A stretch of DNA of 38,301 nucleotides from assembly GCA_003427395.1 (NCBI GenBank), contig BFEA01000005.1:8553335-8591635 (forward strand). Reading direction: 5' to 3'. Below the pieces are notes generated by a model. It was not told the DNA's origin, ran no database searches, and saw only the letters and a program-made list of their open reading frames with translations. Position 1 is the first letter of the stretch. Each line of letters begins with the position of its first letter. The DNA comes from Chara braunii. Taxonomy: Eukaryota; Streptophyta; Charophyceae; Charales; Characeae. Shown here piece after piece: positions 22,688-33,477 of the stretch. A program made the position numbers and the translations under genes.

Positions 22688-23954
22688 AAGCTACTGAACT
22701 GTACACAATCTGCACTAAGGCATTCTTTGATGCTTACCGCAGCGTAGTGCACATACCGACTTATAATTCAACTAATTAATTGATGGTTGCGTCAGAGAGT
22801 ATATACATTTGGGTCCAACAGGTAAGTTCAAGTCCCTACAAACGAAACTACTTTGACTTTGACTAGTTCGCAAACAGAAGCACAATGAACAAAGAACAGT
22901 TCTAAACCATGTTGTCTGTCAGATGTCAACGGTTGTACATCTAACTACTCAAAAATAAAAATAGAATCACTTGTTGGGTCTGTTTGCAGAGTGGAATCTT
23001 GCCTAAACTTATCACCTGGAATCTACCCCTTCCTCAGTTCTTCCTGAATGTCTCTTGTCATCAACGTCCCTGAGCTATCTGGACAGTGTGCGTGTCTAAA
23101 GGTGTGCACACGGCCCACCCCTGTGCCCCGAGTCCTTCTGAGCTGGCCAGCCCTGCATAGTCTTTATCCTCGCGTGCAGCAAGTCTTACACCAACCAATT
23201 GGCTGATCAGGAGGCGTTTTTAAGGACAGCCCCCGAAGTCGTCATGAATTCTTTAACGTCGCAAACAGTGCGACGATCACAGTCAATGGAAGGTATCCCG
23301 CCGGTGCTTATTTATAGACGCTCGGTCTTGTCTGTCCCATAGGGCTGGCCTGCCCTTCAGAACCCCTCTAAAGCGCAGCGAGCAGACAAAGGACAAGGAA
23401 GCAAAGCATGCGTGCTCTACTCCCGGTGGGTTGGCATGGTGACCGTGACCCAGTGCTTCGTCCAGGGCCCTTTAGATAACACCACCCTCTCCTTTCAGCT
23501 GCTCCACGTGAAGATTGACGACTCTCAAGGTTGAGCGCACACGACTCCAAACATGAGAGGACTCTCAAGACAGAACACACATTCTCACGGTACGAAGTGT
23601 CGAAGAGGGTATATAAGGTTAGGTGCAACGTACCTCAAAATAGCTGCCCCCAACCACAAATATTTTCACCAGATGACCCGATGTTGATTGTGATGACTAG
23701 TCGCTGCTTCAGCACAACCAGCATTGCACAATCGTTCCACCTCAACATCAATCACACACCGGATAGTTCTCATCACACTGCGAACACCCAATAATCACCG
23801 CACAGCCTTCCTGGCGATACCCCTCACCTCCCGGGTCGCCACACTTGTCTCCGCCCTCCTCACTACACACGTCCCACGGCACGGTCGCTCACCGCACACA
23901 CCGCGTGCATGTACCGTATTAGGCAGAAGACGAGCGCCAGATTAGCGCACCGAA
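22688..23954 (-). other. Z untranslated leader
   Basis: This lies between the PBS and the gag start and contains only short frames. At 1.27 kb it is long, as is common in chromovirus-type plant elements. No internal structure is recognised. Confidence 0.6.
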
Positions 23955-23960
23955 CCACAA

Positions 23961-23970
23961 CTCTGATACC
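23961..23970 (-). other. Z primer-binding site (tRNA-Met type)
   Basis: Four bases after the end of the 5' LTR the minus strand reads GGTATCAGAG, which matches the 3' end complement of initiator tRNA-Met as used by many plant LTR retrotransposons. Confidence 0.75.
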
Positions 23971-23974
23971 GAAT

Positions 23975-24909
23975 TGCAAGGAAGATGAGCAATAGTGAAC
24001 TTCAGCAATCAAACAAAATCATACACATGAGACCAAATAGTCGTGACCTCGAACCAAAAGCAAAATTGCATCACGAGTTTCACCAAATAAGAGCACACAA
24101 AAAACTCATAATTGACAATGCCGGAATAGTCTCATCATCATCAACGAAGAACCAATGTTGATATCCTATCTGGCGCTCGGCGCCCAGACTACGAATGGCA
24201 GATCCTATCTAGCTTAGACTACGATGTCGCTGATGACGTCAACAACTTCCCAAGTACGAGCAGACCTCAACCAATGCCGCACGCGTCAAGCACCAGGTAT
24301 GTCTCTCGTATCACTCACAACCTCGTTCCCCAACTCACAGATGCCACTTGCACCCAAGGACCACCATGCGCCCCATCCAGCATACAGCAGCGCAGCTCGG
24401 CTATGGCTGCCTGCTCCTTCCAGCTCGCCCGTGAGCGCGTGAGCCTGGCAGGCGATAGCGCGGCAGCGCTTGCGCACAAAGCAGCTAGTGCCCGAATGTC
24501 CAATGCGTAGGCTGGCCCTTTCCTAAATGGAAGTTGCCAGCCTTCTTGCGTGCAGCCTGGCTGCGCTGGGTCCCTGCCCAGAAGCTTCCAGTAGGCCCAA
24601 GGAGGATGAGCCTCAGACCAAACGAACCAGGCCCAGGGCCACCGACAGTTACCCGTGCCCAACTGCCCGCTGTTTGAGTTGGGCCTATGCCGCGTATCTC
24701 GCCCAGGGCCTGACTTAGATACAGTCGATAAAGGAGGCCAGGGCCTGGGCGCCTTCAACCAACTGGCGTTGCGCAACTGCCTGAATTTTCCCTAGTTGCG
24801 AAGTAGTCAAAAATAGGCCTCTTGTCGTCTATCGGACCTGCCTTCACTAGCGCGGCCGACCTGTTGCAAATAGGGGCCCAATAGGGCTTACCGAGGCCTA
24901 TGCCTAGCA
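23975..24909 (-). repeat. 5' LTR of element Z
   Basis: Partner of 15676-16602. On the minus strand it begins TGCTAGGCATAGG and ends CTTCCTTGCA. The LTR should hold the promoter and polyadenylation signals. A clean TATA box was not identified. Confidence 0.93.
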
Positions 24910-25322
24910 GTCCCCAGTAAAATTCCGAAATTCTGCAATTCTTTTTGAAATTCTTTTGGAATTCTTTTGGAATTCTTTTGAAATTTCTTGGAAATTCCTC
25001 TTAATTTTACAACATGTTGATAATTTTTCTTAATTCATCTAAATAATTTCGAAATTTCTCTTAATTTATCTTATCTGGCTATCATCAATTCCTTATGGCA
25101 TTTCACCGTAACCTCTTAATTTAGAATTAACTTTCTAATTGTATTTCAAACTGCCTTTGAATTTCCTTAAATATGTCAAGGAATTTTTCATCTTCTTTCA
25201 AAATTTCCTTCTAAACTCATCTCTACCTCTTACCTCATCTCCTCGAACTTTCAAAAAATATTTACGCAGATCTCTCAGTCCACATCGGCTCCCAGTGACA
25301 ACCCACATCGCGCAGTCCAAAA
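24910..25322 (+). other. AT-rich region upstream of X gag
   Basis: The sequence has repeated ttttggaattc/ttttgaaattc words (24940-25000) and no genes. It abuts the outer edge of the Z LTR exactly. It might be the leader of element X, but no PBS or LTR of X was found. Confidence 0.4.
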
Positions 25323-27000
25323 TTGCGCTCGAGATGCCCACGCCACCTACCACCGACCGCGGTCACTGTGCGTCCCTCTCGTCATAGTTCCCCCTCTACA
25401 CCATCTTCATCTTCTTCATCTCTTGATTTCATGCAAAGAGCACAGTCCCTGAGCCCGACTCACACCAGTGACGACCTTGCGCTTCTTGCTCATGAGATGG
25501 CACCCGACTCGACCACCACCGCTACCGTAGTAGACTCTGGTTCTGCAGCCAGTACCTCGATGGACGCGATCACCATACTCCTACAGTGTATGCAAGACCG
25601 CTTCGATGCTCAATTTGCTATTCTGTCTGACCGCATGGCACATCCGGAGTCAAGTTCTAGTCCTCTCCCCTCGTCTCCTTCCTGTTCCCCAACACATGCT
25701 GCTAGCGGATGACATCCTTCCCCTCCCCAGTTTGGGATCTCACATTCCACCATCCCAGCCCCGTCATCAGCATCTATACCATTTACACGCTTGTCTCCAC
25801 CACGGGTGTCATGTCCCCTCCTCAGGCCCACCCTTTCCCTACAGCTACATCCTCCTCCCAGGTTCCTACACCCACACTTACCTCCATAGGAGCCATGGCA
25901 TCTTGTCCTGCCACCTCCTTGACACTCATCTCCACGACACCTGGCACCCCCTCCTATTCCCCCCCTTCCCCCCCCACCTCCCCCTACGCCCAGGACACAG
26001 ATTGCTGGTTTTCAGCAGCAGCTTGTGGCGGCTTAAGATCACATTCACCAACTCGAGGGAAGCCAGCCTCCTCGCCTACACATGACGGCCCAGCCTATCA
26101 CTCTTTTCATTTATGGATAGCATCAGACACAGGCGGCTGCGATCCACTTCACTCTCTCGCCACTGGCCACCACAATGGGTTAGGGACCTTTGCCCCAGCT
26201 TCCTACTCTCTCTAGCGCTCCCATTGGTGTCACTACTTCCTCTGTCCTTTTATCCCTGTCTGCCCTCCCTCTTCCTCCTCACTATCGGCCCCCGACTTAT
26301 GTCCCCCAGTTCCAACCGGACCGACTCCCACAATTTGACGGCAAGGCCTCAAAGCTCCAAGGATGGATCACTACCGCGGAGGAGCAGCTTCGGTACCATG
26401 ATGTCTCCATGGAACTGTGGCCCGCCGAGATGTCCGCTCACTTTACAGGTCGCGGAACCTCCACCTGTCGCAACTTCCTCGCCCTTCGCTCACAGCACGA
26501 CGTACATGAGGGCACGTCTTATCCTGAGTTTCGCGACTTCCTTCAACAATACTTTTCTCGCCCTGCGCCAGCCCACGACCCGATTACCTGTGTGGCTGAG
26601 ATCAAATGGCTTGGTGGCGACAATGTCTTAGAGTCTTACATTTCGGCATTCCACCGCCTACGCGCTCAGATCCCGGTCTCCGCCATACCAGAGGACACCA
26701 TGATCCAGTGATTCCATGCGGGCCTACCTCAATCATTTTCGTGGTAGATGATGGCCTATTCAATCCACACCTTACTTGAGGCTTTCAACACCGCTCGGGC
26801 CATCAAGGTCACTTTTGCTCCACTCGTTGGCCCCTCGCCTCGGCCCGCCGCTGCCCATTCCGCCACTACTGCAACCCCTCGCCCCTCCTAGCCGCAACAA
26901 TCTTTCACTTACCGTCGTGGCCCTCGCAGAGGTTCGGGACGATCCCTCTTTTGTCGCTTTCATGCCCTACTTCGTGATTCGTCGAGCGCTGAGGACGACA
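25323..27000 (+). pseudogene. Element X gag, broken
   Basis: The N-terminal part (25323-25712) has a short helical segment, TSMDAITILLQCMQDRFDAQF, cut here as TSMDAITILLQCMQDRFDAQ. The capsid-like core lies at 26190-26711 with LPQFDGKASKLQGWITTAEE, WPAEMSAHFTGRG and YPEFRDFLQQYF. Several frames are needed between these, and Pro/Thr-rich low-complexity sequence fills 25720-26180. In-frame TGA and TAG interrupt the continuation after 26711 (IQ*FHAGLPQSFSW*MMAY); each is one transition from Arg or Gln. Its residues differ from the Z gag core, so X is a separate family. No CCHC knuckle was found. Confidence 0.78.
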
Positions 27001-27640
27001 CCGCCTTAGACGGTTCCATGAGTGATCCCGATCAGGGACCTGNCTCCCCGTCCCCCGCCGATGACGACGTCTCATCCCACGACGACCACCTTGTTCGGGC
27101 CTTCTCAACCTTCCTTCGTCGTCAGTCCGCATCCCCGAGGACGAGCTCTTTGGTCCCTCAACAACCTCTCCCTACGGATTTCGTGTTTCCTCGCAGCCCC
27201 TTGACCATCTCTGAGAGTGAGGACCTTCATGCATGAGGCATCTGAACCCGTTGCCGCCTCATTGGCCATACCTCCTGTACTTGCCCGCACGCAGACGCCC
27301 TCCAGCGTCACTTCGCACAGCAGGCTCGCCCTCAGGCTGTTTCCCCCGTCTCAACCTCCAGCGCAGCACCCACCTAGCCACGATGTCTCGTTCCCCTGAG
27401 CCTCCTACGGTAGCAGGCATACCCGTTCGCGACTCTACCTTCGTGCCGCTTGCTACTCTTTCCGCTGACTCTGCTCCGACCTTATCTTTGGCTGACCTTA
27501 CTGATACTGGTATAACTTTTCCTTTCTCGCCTAGCGTCTCTTGTGATTCCCTCCTCCACGTCCTCCTACCAGGTGTGCTCTTCGCAAGGCCCACTGCAGT
27601 GCTTCCCTTCTTGCAACCGAGGATATTGCACGGTCCGTCT
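27001..27640 (+). pseudogene. X gag-protease linker region, multi-frame remnant
   Basis: The region is Ser/Pro/Asp-rich (DDDVSSHDDH near 27060) in shifting frames and has one uncalled base at 27042. No domain is recognised. It connects the X gag core to the X protease. Confidence 0.5.
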
Positions 27641-27948
27641 GGAACGTCTCCGCCTTAAAGAGCTCACCCTGGCCGAATGTCTCAGCGCCTACACAATCGA
27701 TAGCACCTTACCGATTATTCCAGTGCGCCTCATGACCTCTACTAGAGTGTATCCCGCACTATGGGATTCAGGCTCTACTGGCGACTTCATTCATCCTCGC
27801 GTAGTTAAGGAGGCATCTCTCTATACTTCCCCCTACCCTTCCACTGTCACTGTTACACTTGGTGACAATCGGGCCAAGTCCTTCGTCGACTGTGTGGTGC
27901 CTGATCTTCCATTCTCCTTCCCCTTGCGAATGCCCACAACCTTCGCAG
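27641..27948 (+). pseudogene. Element X aspartic protease, truncated by fusion
   Basis: The frame reads LPIIPVRLM, then the catalytic ALWDSGSTGDFIHPRVV (Asp codon 27765-27767). It continues with VTVTLGDNRAKSF and the core strand VVPDLPFSF before an abrupt change at 27949. DSGST is the standard Ty3 protease active site, in contrast to the DTCS of element Z. The domain lacks its C-terminal ILG-type block because family-Y sequence begins. The last few codons of the open frame after 27949 are not protease. Confidence 0.82.
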
Positions 27949-28462
27949 GAACAAACATAGACGGCCTTCTCACTTTCAGGTAGGGGACAAAGTCTGGGAT
28001 GAATCATCTGAACTGGGTCAGGAGTTGGGAATTTCACGAAAATTAATGCCTCAGTGTTCTGGTCCCTGGGGGGTCCTAGGCATAGTTGGGGATCAGTCAG
28101 ATGGACCTTCTTATGTGATTCGCATCCCTGCTCACCTACGCACATACCGAGTTTTTCACGCCTCAAAGCTGGCACCTTTTGCAGAGACTGCATAGTTTCC
28201 CTCCAGACGATCAATGCTGCCCCCAACCATGGACGGTGAAGTGGACATTGATGACATCGTGGAGCACAGAGTGATACCAGTGCCTAAACCTCCCGGCAGA
28301 GGCTGACCTCCAAAGCCAAGGATGCAGTATCGTGTCAGGTTCAGACACCATACTGATCCCGACGAAGATCGGTGGTTTACCAGAGAGGAACTACAGCAGA
28401 CAGCTCCCCAAGTGATCGCCGGATATGAAAGCGGACTTAAGGGGAAGATGCCTGCAGATTGA
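27949..28462 (+). pseudogene. Element Y(+) integrase C-terminal and chromodomain-like tail
   Basis: Starting at gaacaaac, the sequence matches the minus-strand Y copy at 31432-31937. It encodes FQVGDKVW, LMPQCSGPWGVLGIVG, FHASKLAPFAET, then DIDDIVEHRVIPVP, MQYRVRFRH and DRWFTREEL, ending in a TGA at 28460-28462. Stops in the ETA*FPS and GRG*PPK contexts are single changes. It lacks protease, RT, RNase H and the integrase core, and it is fused to X protease upstream. Confidence 0.88.
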
Positions 28463-28502
28463 AGAACTTCTCAAGGGACTATCGAAGTAAAGGAGGAGGG
28501 AA

Positions 28503-29484
28503 TGCGAGGAACTGGCTCCTTGGCAGGCCTAAGGGCCCCAATTTTGCAAGTGTGCCCGCCCTAAGTGAAGGCAGGCCTGAAAAAATCACGAGGGGCCCAT
28601 TGTTGTCAATTTCGCATTTGGGGGTCAGGCAGTTTCGTCGCGTCAGTTGGTTGAGGGAAAACCTAGGCCACGAGCAGCAGAACTTTACTCGGCCTTCTAG
28701 GCCTTTCTTTGGGCAGGCCCTAGGCCACATCTGCAGCAGTATACACATCGGGCAGTTGGGCACGTAACCGAATGGGGCCCAGGGCCGCAACAGCAGCAGC
28801 AGGAGGCCAGCCTCCTGGGGCCTACCGGAAGCTTCTGGGCGCAGGCCCAAGGAAGGCTGCAGGCCAGGCCGAGCTCTTTCCATATAGGAAAGTGCTCGCT
28901 GCCTGGGGAGACATTCGGGCACTTGCCAGTTTGCGGCAGAGCTGCTGGAGCGGATGCTCGCGGGCTGCTGCTAGCGCTGGGGCAAGGTGCTGCACACGTG
29001 CGGTAGGAAGAAGGGCGTGCTTTGGGCAGCGCCATAGCCCAGCTTCCATAGCTGGCTGGGCTTGGATGAACAGCAAGGCGCAGTGGTGGTCCTCGGGTGT
29101 AGAGAGGGAAGACGAGGGAGAGAGAGAGATAAAGATGAGGATGATGATGTGAGGGCTCATCCCTGGTATTGACCTGCATTGGGCGACATCTTCATGTACT
29201 TCGGTGGCTGCTGACGTCAACAGTTGCATTGTCAATTCGTAGGCAGATATTAGCTGTGTGGGGAGTAGTATGGGCGCCGAGCGCCAAGTAGGGGGAAGGG
29301 CCTGGACTCTTATGTTCATGATGACGAGAGTAAGCTCTCATTGACATTCGGTTTCAGTGTTTCGATTCTCTATTGGTGTAACATTGGTGCAATGCTGCTT
29401 TCTGGGCACTGTGAGACTCTCTGGCTTTCAATGTGATTGTGCAATCTGAATTCTGTCATCTCGCAATTGCTCATTTTCCTTGCA
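28503..29484 (+). repeat. Y(+) 3' LTR
   Basis: It begins TGCGAGG directly after a polypurine tract (aaaggaggagggaa, 28489-28502) and ends cattttccttgca. It is homologous, in the opposite orientation, to 30385-31391. A GA-rich stretch (29103-29130) and ATG-rich tracts precede its 3' third. No 5' LTR partner is present upstream, so the element is incomplete. Confidence 0.9.
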
Positions 29485-30384
29485 TATGCAACAAATATGA
29501 CTCAAAACTCTCCTTCCCTTCCGCTCCCACTCTACCCCCCTCCCCCCTTTGCCCCCCCCCCCGTTTAAGCTCCTCTTGGCTCCTTACCTGTATTTCACAT
29601 AGACTGCTATCTGGATAATTGCCAGGACCTCCGCAATCACGTTTGGTAACTGCATCAACATGTCAAAAGGCAGATGGAGAGAATAAGGTTTTTGAAAAAG
29701 GAGACTAACTTCCCATAAGTAGATTTGAAAAAAAAAGCTTTTCTAAACCTGACTGTTTTAAAAGTTTCAGGTGCAAGGTCCTACCTTGCAAATAAAAGAG
29801 AAAGGAAAAAAAACAGAATTGAACGAGAATGATACACTGGCTCCAAGGGGCCAAGTGCCACTTAACAAATTCTTCAATTCTGGCCATTGATTTTCAAAGT
29901 CAATGGTCTAGAATGAAGAATCCACATAAGCCGGACCAGGCCCCAAAAGGTTGAGGAGAAATGGAAGAAATTCACTGCATGCACCACATCAGATTTTGTC
30001 CCTTTTTTAATGTAGTTTAGGACCACGTTTTGCGTTGTTGCGCTTATTTCAGCGGTTTTGAAAGTGGAAAATGCCAGGCAAGCTCACTGCTCATCGGAAT
30101 GTTTGCCGTAAATGGACTACAACAACCATTCTCAGTCTCATGGAACAAGGACAAAAGGGTGGAAAATTAATCTTCTAAAAAAGACCCAGGCGGTCAGCTC
30201 AACCGAAAAAACAGAAAAAAAGAGAGGGAGACTCAACTTACCAAGGGTAAGAAGATATTCGTGTCATGCACTAAATGCAGACTCGGACTTTCTCGACTGC
30301 ATCTGGCCTCAACTACCAGCAGACTCGTTCAAGAAAGTCCTAAAATGAGTCTCCCCTAAGAGAATTTTACACATACATGTGTTT
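29485..30384. other. Unique AT-rich spacer between the two convergent Y LTRs
   Basis: No gene is recognised. Two perfect small hairpins occur: tgcaaggt-cct-accttgca (about 29771-29789) and ccattga...tcaatgg (29882-29905). A C run lies at about 29553-29563. Short frames (for example 30112-30348) have no domains. The segment is the loop of the large Y inverted repeat. Confidence 0.6.
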
Positions 30385-31391
30385 TGAAAGGAAAATGAGC
30401 AATAGCGAGATGACAATGTCCAGAATGCACAATCACATTGAAGGCCAGATAGTATCACAGTGTCCAGAAAGTAGAAATGCACCAATATAACAGCAATGAA
30501 GAATCGTAACACTGAAAACCAATGTCAATGAGAGCTTGCTCTCGCCACCACCAACACGAGTGTCCAGGCCCTATCTCCCTACTTGACGCTCGGCGCCCAG
30601 CCTACTTCCTACACAGCTACAGTCTGCCTACTAATTGACAATGCAACTGTTGACGTCAGCAGCCCATGAAGTACTTGAAGATGTCGCCCAATGCGGACCA
30701 TCGCCAATACCAGGTATGTGCCCTCACATCATCATCATCATCACCATCATCCTTCTCTCTCTCCCCTGACTTACTCCCATGTCTTCCCTCTGTACACCCG
30801 AAGACCACCCCTGCGCCTAACTGTAGTCCAAGCCCATCCATCTATGGAGGCTGGGCTATGGCGCTGCCCTCAGCAGCGCCCTGCTCCCTGCACAACCACA
30901 CGTGCTAGCACCTTACCTCTCAGCGCCAGCAGCAGCCCACGAGTGTCCGCTCCAGCAGCGCTGCCGCCAGCATGCAAGTGCTGAATGAGGCTCCAGGCAG
31001 CAAGCTCTTTCCTATATGGAAAGAGCCTGCCTGCCTTCGCAGTCTGGCTGGCCTGGGCCTGGGCCCGGAAGCTTCCGGTAGGCCCCAGGATGCTGCGCCT
31101 CTGTTGCAGCTACTGGGCCTCATTCGGTTGGGCCTCCCAACTGTCTGTGTATGAGCCTGTGATTTGCAACCAGGGCCTGCTTTTTTTTTGGAAAGGTCTG
31201 GAAGGCCGTGGAATGTCTCGCTGCTCGGCCTGTGTTTCCCTCGACCAACTGGCGCGACGGAACTGCCTGGAGCCCAAATACAAAATTGACAGCTTAGGGC
31301 CTCTCGTGATTTGTTAGGCCCGCCTTCACTTAGGGCGGGCACATCTGCAGCAAGAGGCCCCTTAGGCCTGTCGAGGACCCAGATCCTCGCA
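30385..31391 (-). repeat. Y(-) 3' LTR
   Basis: On the minus strand it begins TGCGAGG after a purine tract (31392-31404) and ends cattttcctttca. It is homologous to 28503-29484 over its length with scattered changes. It includes a (CAT)n microsatellite near 30730-30750 (plus strand). Confidence 0.9.
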
Positions 31392-31431
31392 TTCCCTCCT
31401 CCTTTTCTTCGATAGTCCTCTGAGAAGTCTT

Positions 31432-32212
31432 CTAATCTGCAGGCATCTTCCCCTTGAGTTCTCTTTCATAGCCTGCAATAACTTGAGGTGCTGTTCGCAT
31501 GAGTTCTTCTCTGGTGAACCACCAATCTTCGCTGGGATCCAGATGATGCCTGGATCTGACACGGTATTGCATTCTTGGCTTAGGAGGGCGGCCTCTGCCC
31601 AGCGGTTTAGGTACTGGCATCACTCGATGCTCCACAATTCCGTCGATGTCAACTTCACCATCCATGGTTGGGGGCAGCATTGACCGGAAACGTTGTAGTC
31701 TCTGCAAAAGGTGCCAGCTTTGAGGCATGAAAAACTGGATGTGTACGTAGATGAGGTGGGACGTGAATCACATAGGAAGGTTCGTCCACCTGATCCCCCA
31801 CTATGTCTAGGACCTCCCAGGGACCTAAGTACTGTGGCATCAGTTTTCAAGATATTCCCAGTTCCTGTCCCAGTTCAGATGACTTTACCCAGACGCTGTT
31901 CCCTACCTGAAAGTTAGAAGGTCGTCTGTGTTTGTTCTCAGATGCAATCATAGCATCTTGAGATTTCCTCATCTGCTCCACGACCTGCTGCAGCATCTGT
32001 TCTTATTTGACAACAAATTCTACGCTACCTGGTGCTGCAGTGGCCTGTTTCTCAGGTAGTAGGAAATCAAGGGTGGAACGGGGCTTCCAACCAAGATGCA
32101 GTTGGTTGGGAGTCATGCAAGTAGCGCTGTGTACAGCGTTGTTGTACAGCTGGCGACGAGAGGCAGTTTCTCGTCCCAGTCATCCTGGCTTGGCTTGATG
32201 TAGTGCCTTTGC
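31432..32212 (-). pseudogene. Y(-) integrase C-terminal and chromodomain-like tail
   Basis: The minus strand encodes HYIKPSQDDWDEKLPL (near 32200), HLGWKPRSTLDFLLPEK, FQVGNSVWVKS, LMPQYLGPWEVLDIVG and FHASKLAPFAET. After a frameshift near 31690 come GEVDIDGIVEHRVMPVP, MQYRVRSRH and DWWFTREEL. Stops occur in the FVVK*EQML and GIS*KLMP contexts. The sequence is interrupted at about 32213 by element W, and the preceding part of the integrase is found at 38091-38270. Confidence 0.88.
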
Positions 32213-32214
32213 AA

Positions 32215-33462
32215 TGACTTGCTGTTTTCTGGTTGCCTGTAGCCTCTCTTTGTCGAGGCTGTGCTATAGGTAGGACAGATTCGTAATTTTGTTTGGCTGA
32301 GGGTTAACCGAAAGACCTACCTGTGAGGGAAATTCGTGAGGGACATATCTGCAAATTCGGGAAAAATACAGGCCCGGTACCAACAAAATTCCCTACCGCT
32401 ACCCTAACTGCGAATAGCAGGCCCGGGCTACCTCTAGGACAGACAGGCCCTAAGGGCCTATTCTGATAGACGGTCCTATAGCCTATAGCCGGGTCCGGTA
32501 GAGGCCGAGAGGCCGAAACAAAAATGGTACCGGTCGGTCAGTCAGTCCGGTCTAGGTCGAGTCTAGGCTAGGTTAGTCTATAGATAGAATGGGCACATCG
32601 GTTCAGGGCTTTTGGGCAGTTGGTACAGAGTACATCGCTGCTGCGCTACGCGTGAACCATTAGTGTTGACGGCTCGGCGTGGAAGGAGACAGGCATAGCC
32701 AGACCTTCGGAGCGCCGGCCATAGCTCGGACCTGCGCTGTACACTGCCAGCACGCAGGGGCTGACAGAGGTCTGGAATATCGAGGTCTGCTGGAGGCAAG
32801 AGAGGTTGTTGCCCTCCGGAGTGGGGTTCCAGGGTGGTGATGCTGCAGCCATAGCTGCAGCTTCTTTCTCAAAGGTCATCTTGTCAGGGTTTGGTGGCAC
32901 TACTGCAGACTTCCACCCGGGAAGTCTTCCGACACTTCGTCATCATCAAATACTGTGGCGCTGGTCTTCTTCTTCATCCTCTGAGTGGCGCTTGGCCTCA
33001 GAGGCCTGCTTCAAGGTGGCGCTTCCTTTTGGAGGCTGTATCTGGGTGGCGCTTGATGTTTCAGGGCTCAGGGGTGTTACGAGTGGGTAATCAGGGTTGG
33101 GGAGTGAAGCGCTGCTCATTTCCGGGCAGCGCACTGTAGTACTGAAGTTATCCTGACAATTCTAGACTCTTGAGTTTAATAAATAGTGTGTAACAGGGTT
33201 TGGACTATCATCGTTTCATTGTTTCCTGGATGTGATCTGCTTGGCTTTTCTTTATAACTGGTTGTGAGGATTGAGTGGAGTGAATTGCACTTTCAGTGTA
33301 CCCTGTCATATCGCATGGTCAAGTCTTCCGATGTGTTTATCTCTCCCTGTACGGTGTGATACTCCTATCCTCTCCCCTTCCTTCTGTGTATGTATGGGCA
33401 TACTTGGAAGTCTATATGAGTGAGTGTTGGTCTGCAGACAGCAAACAACCAGAATCATAACA
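32215..33462 (+). repeat. Probable 5' LTR of element W
   Basis: The 3' border is set by a PBS beginning at 33464; the sequence before it ends ...ataaca. The 5' border is inferred from the end of Y(-) homology and a TG at 32215. No second copy exists in the window to prove it. It contains an aataaa polyadenylation-like motif at 33179-33184 and short tggcgctt repeats at 32985-33055. Open frames inside are not considered genes. Confidence 0.5.
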
Positions 33463-33463
33463 G

Positions 33464-33477
33464 TTGGTATCGGAGCG
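33464..33477 (+). other. W primer-binding site (tRNA-Met type)
   Basis: The sequence ttggtatcggagcg directly follows the LTR-like end. It is the canonical initiator tRNA-Met PBS and a better match than the Z site. Confidence 0.85.

Larger units (their letters stand above)
15676..24909 (-). mobile_element. Ty3/gypsy chromovirus-like LTR retrotransposon (element Z)
   Basis: The two ends are direct repeats of about 930 bp with TG...CA termini on the minus strand. Between them, in transcription order, lie a tRNA-Met-type PBS, a leader, gag with a CCHC knuckle, aspartic protease, RT, RNase H, integrase and a chromodomain-like tail, and a purine-rich PPT just before the 3' LTR. The RT-RNaseH-INT order defines Ty3/gypsy. 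About 20 differences in the first 345 bp of the LTR pair, mostly transitions, show that it is not recent. Frameshifts, stops and a TTAA MITE inactivate it. The flanking 5 bp (agtgt left, gtccc right) do not match. Confidence 0.93.

Noticed and set aside
27949-27983. Protease C-terminal extension after TTFA
   Set aside because: Those codons come from family-Y integrase DNA read in the wrong frame.
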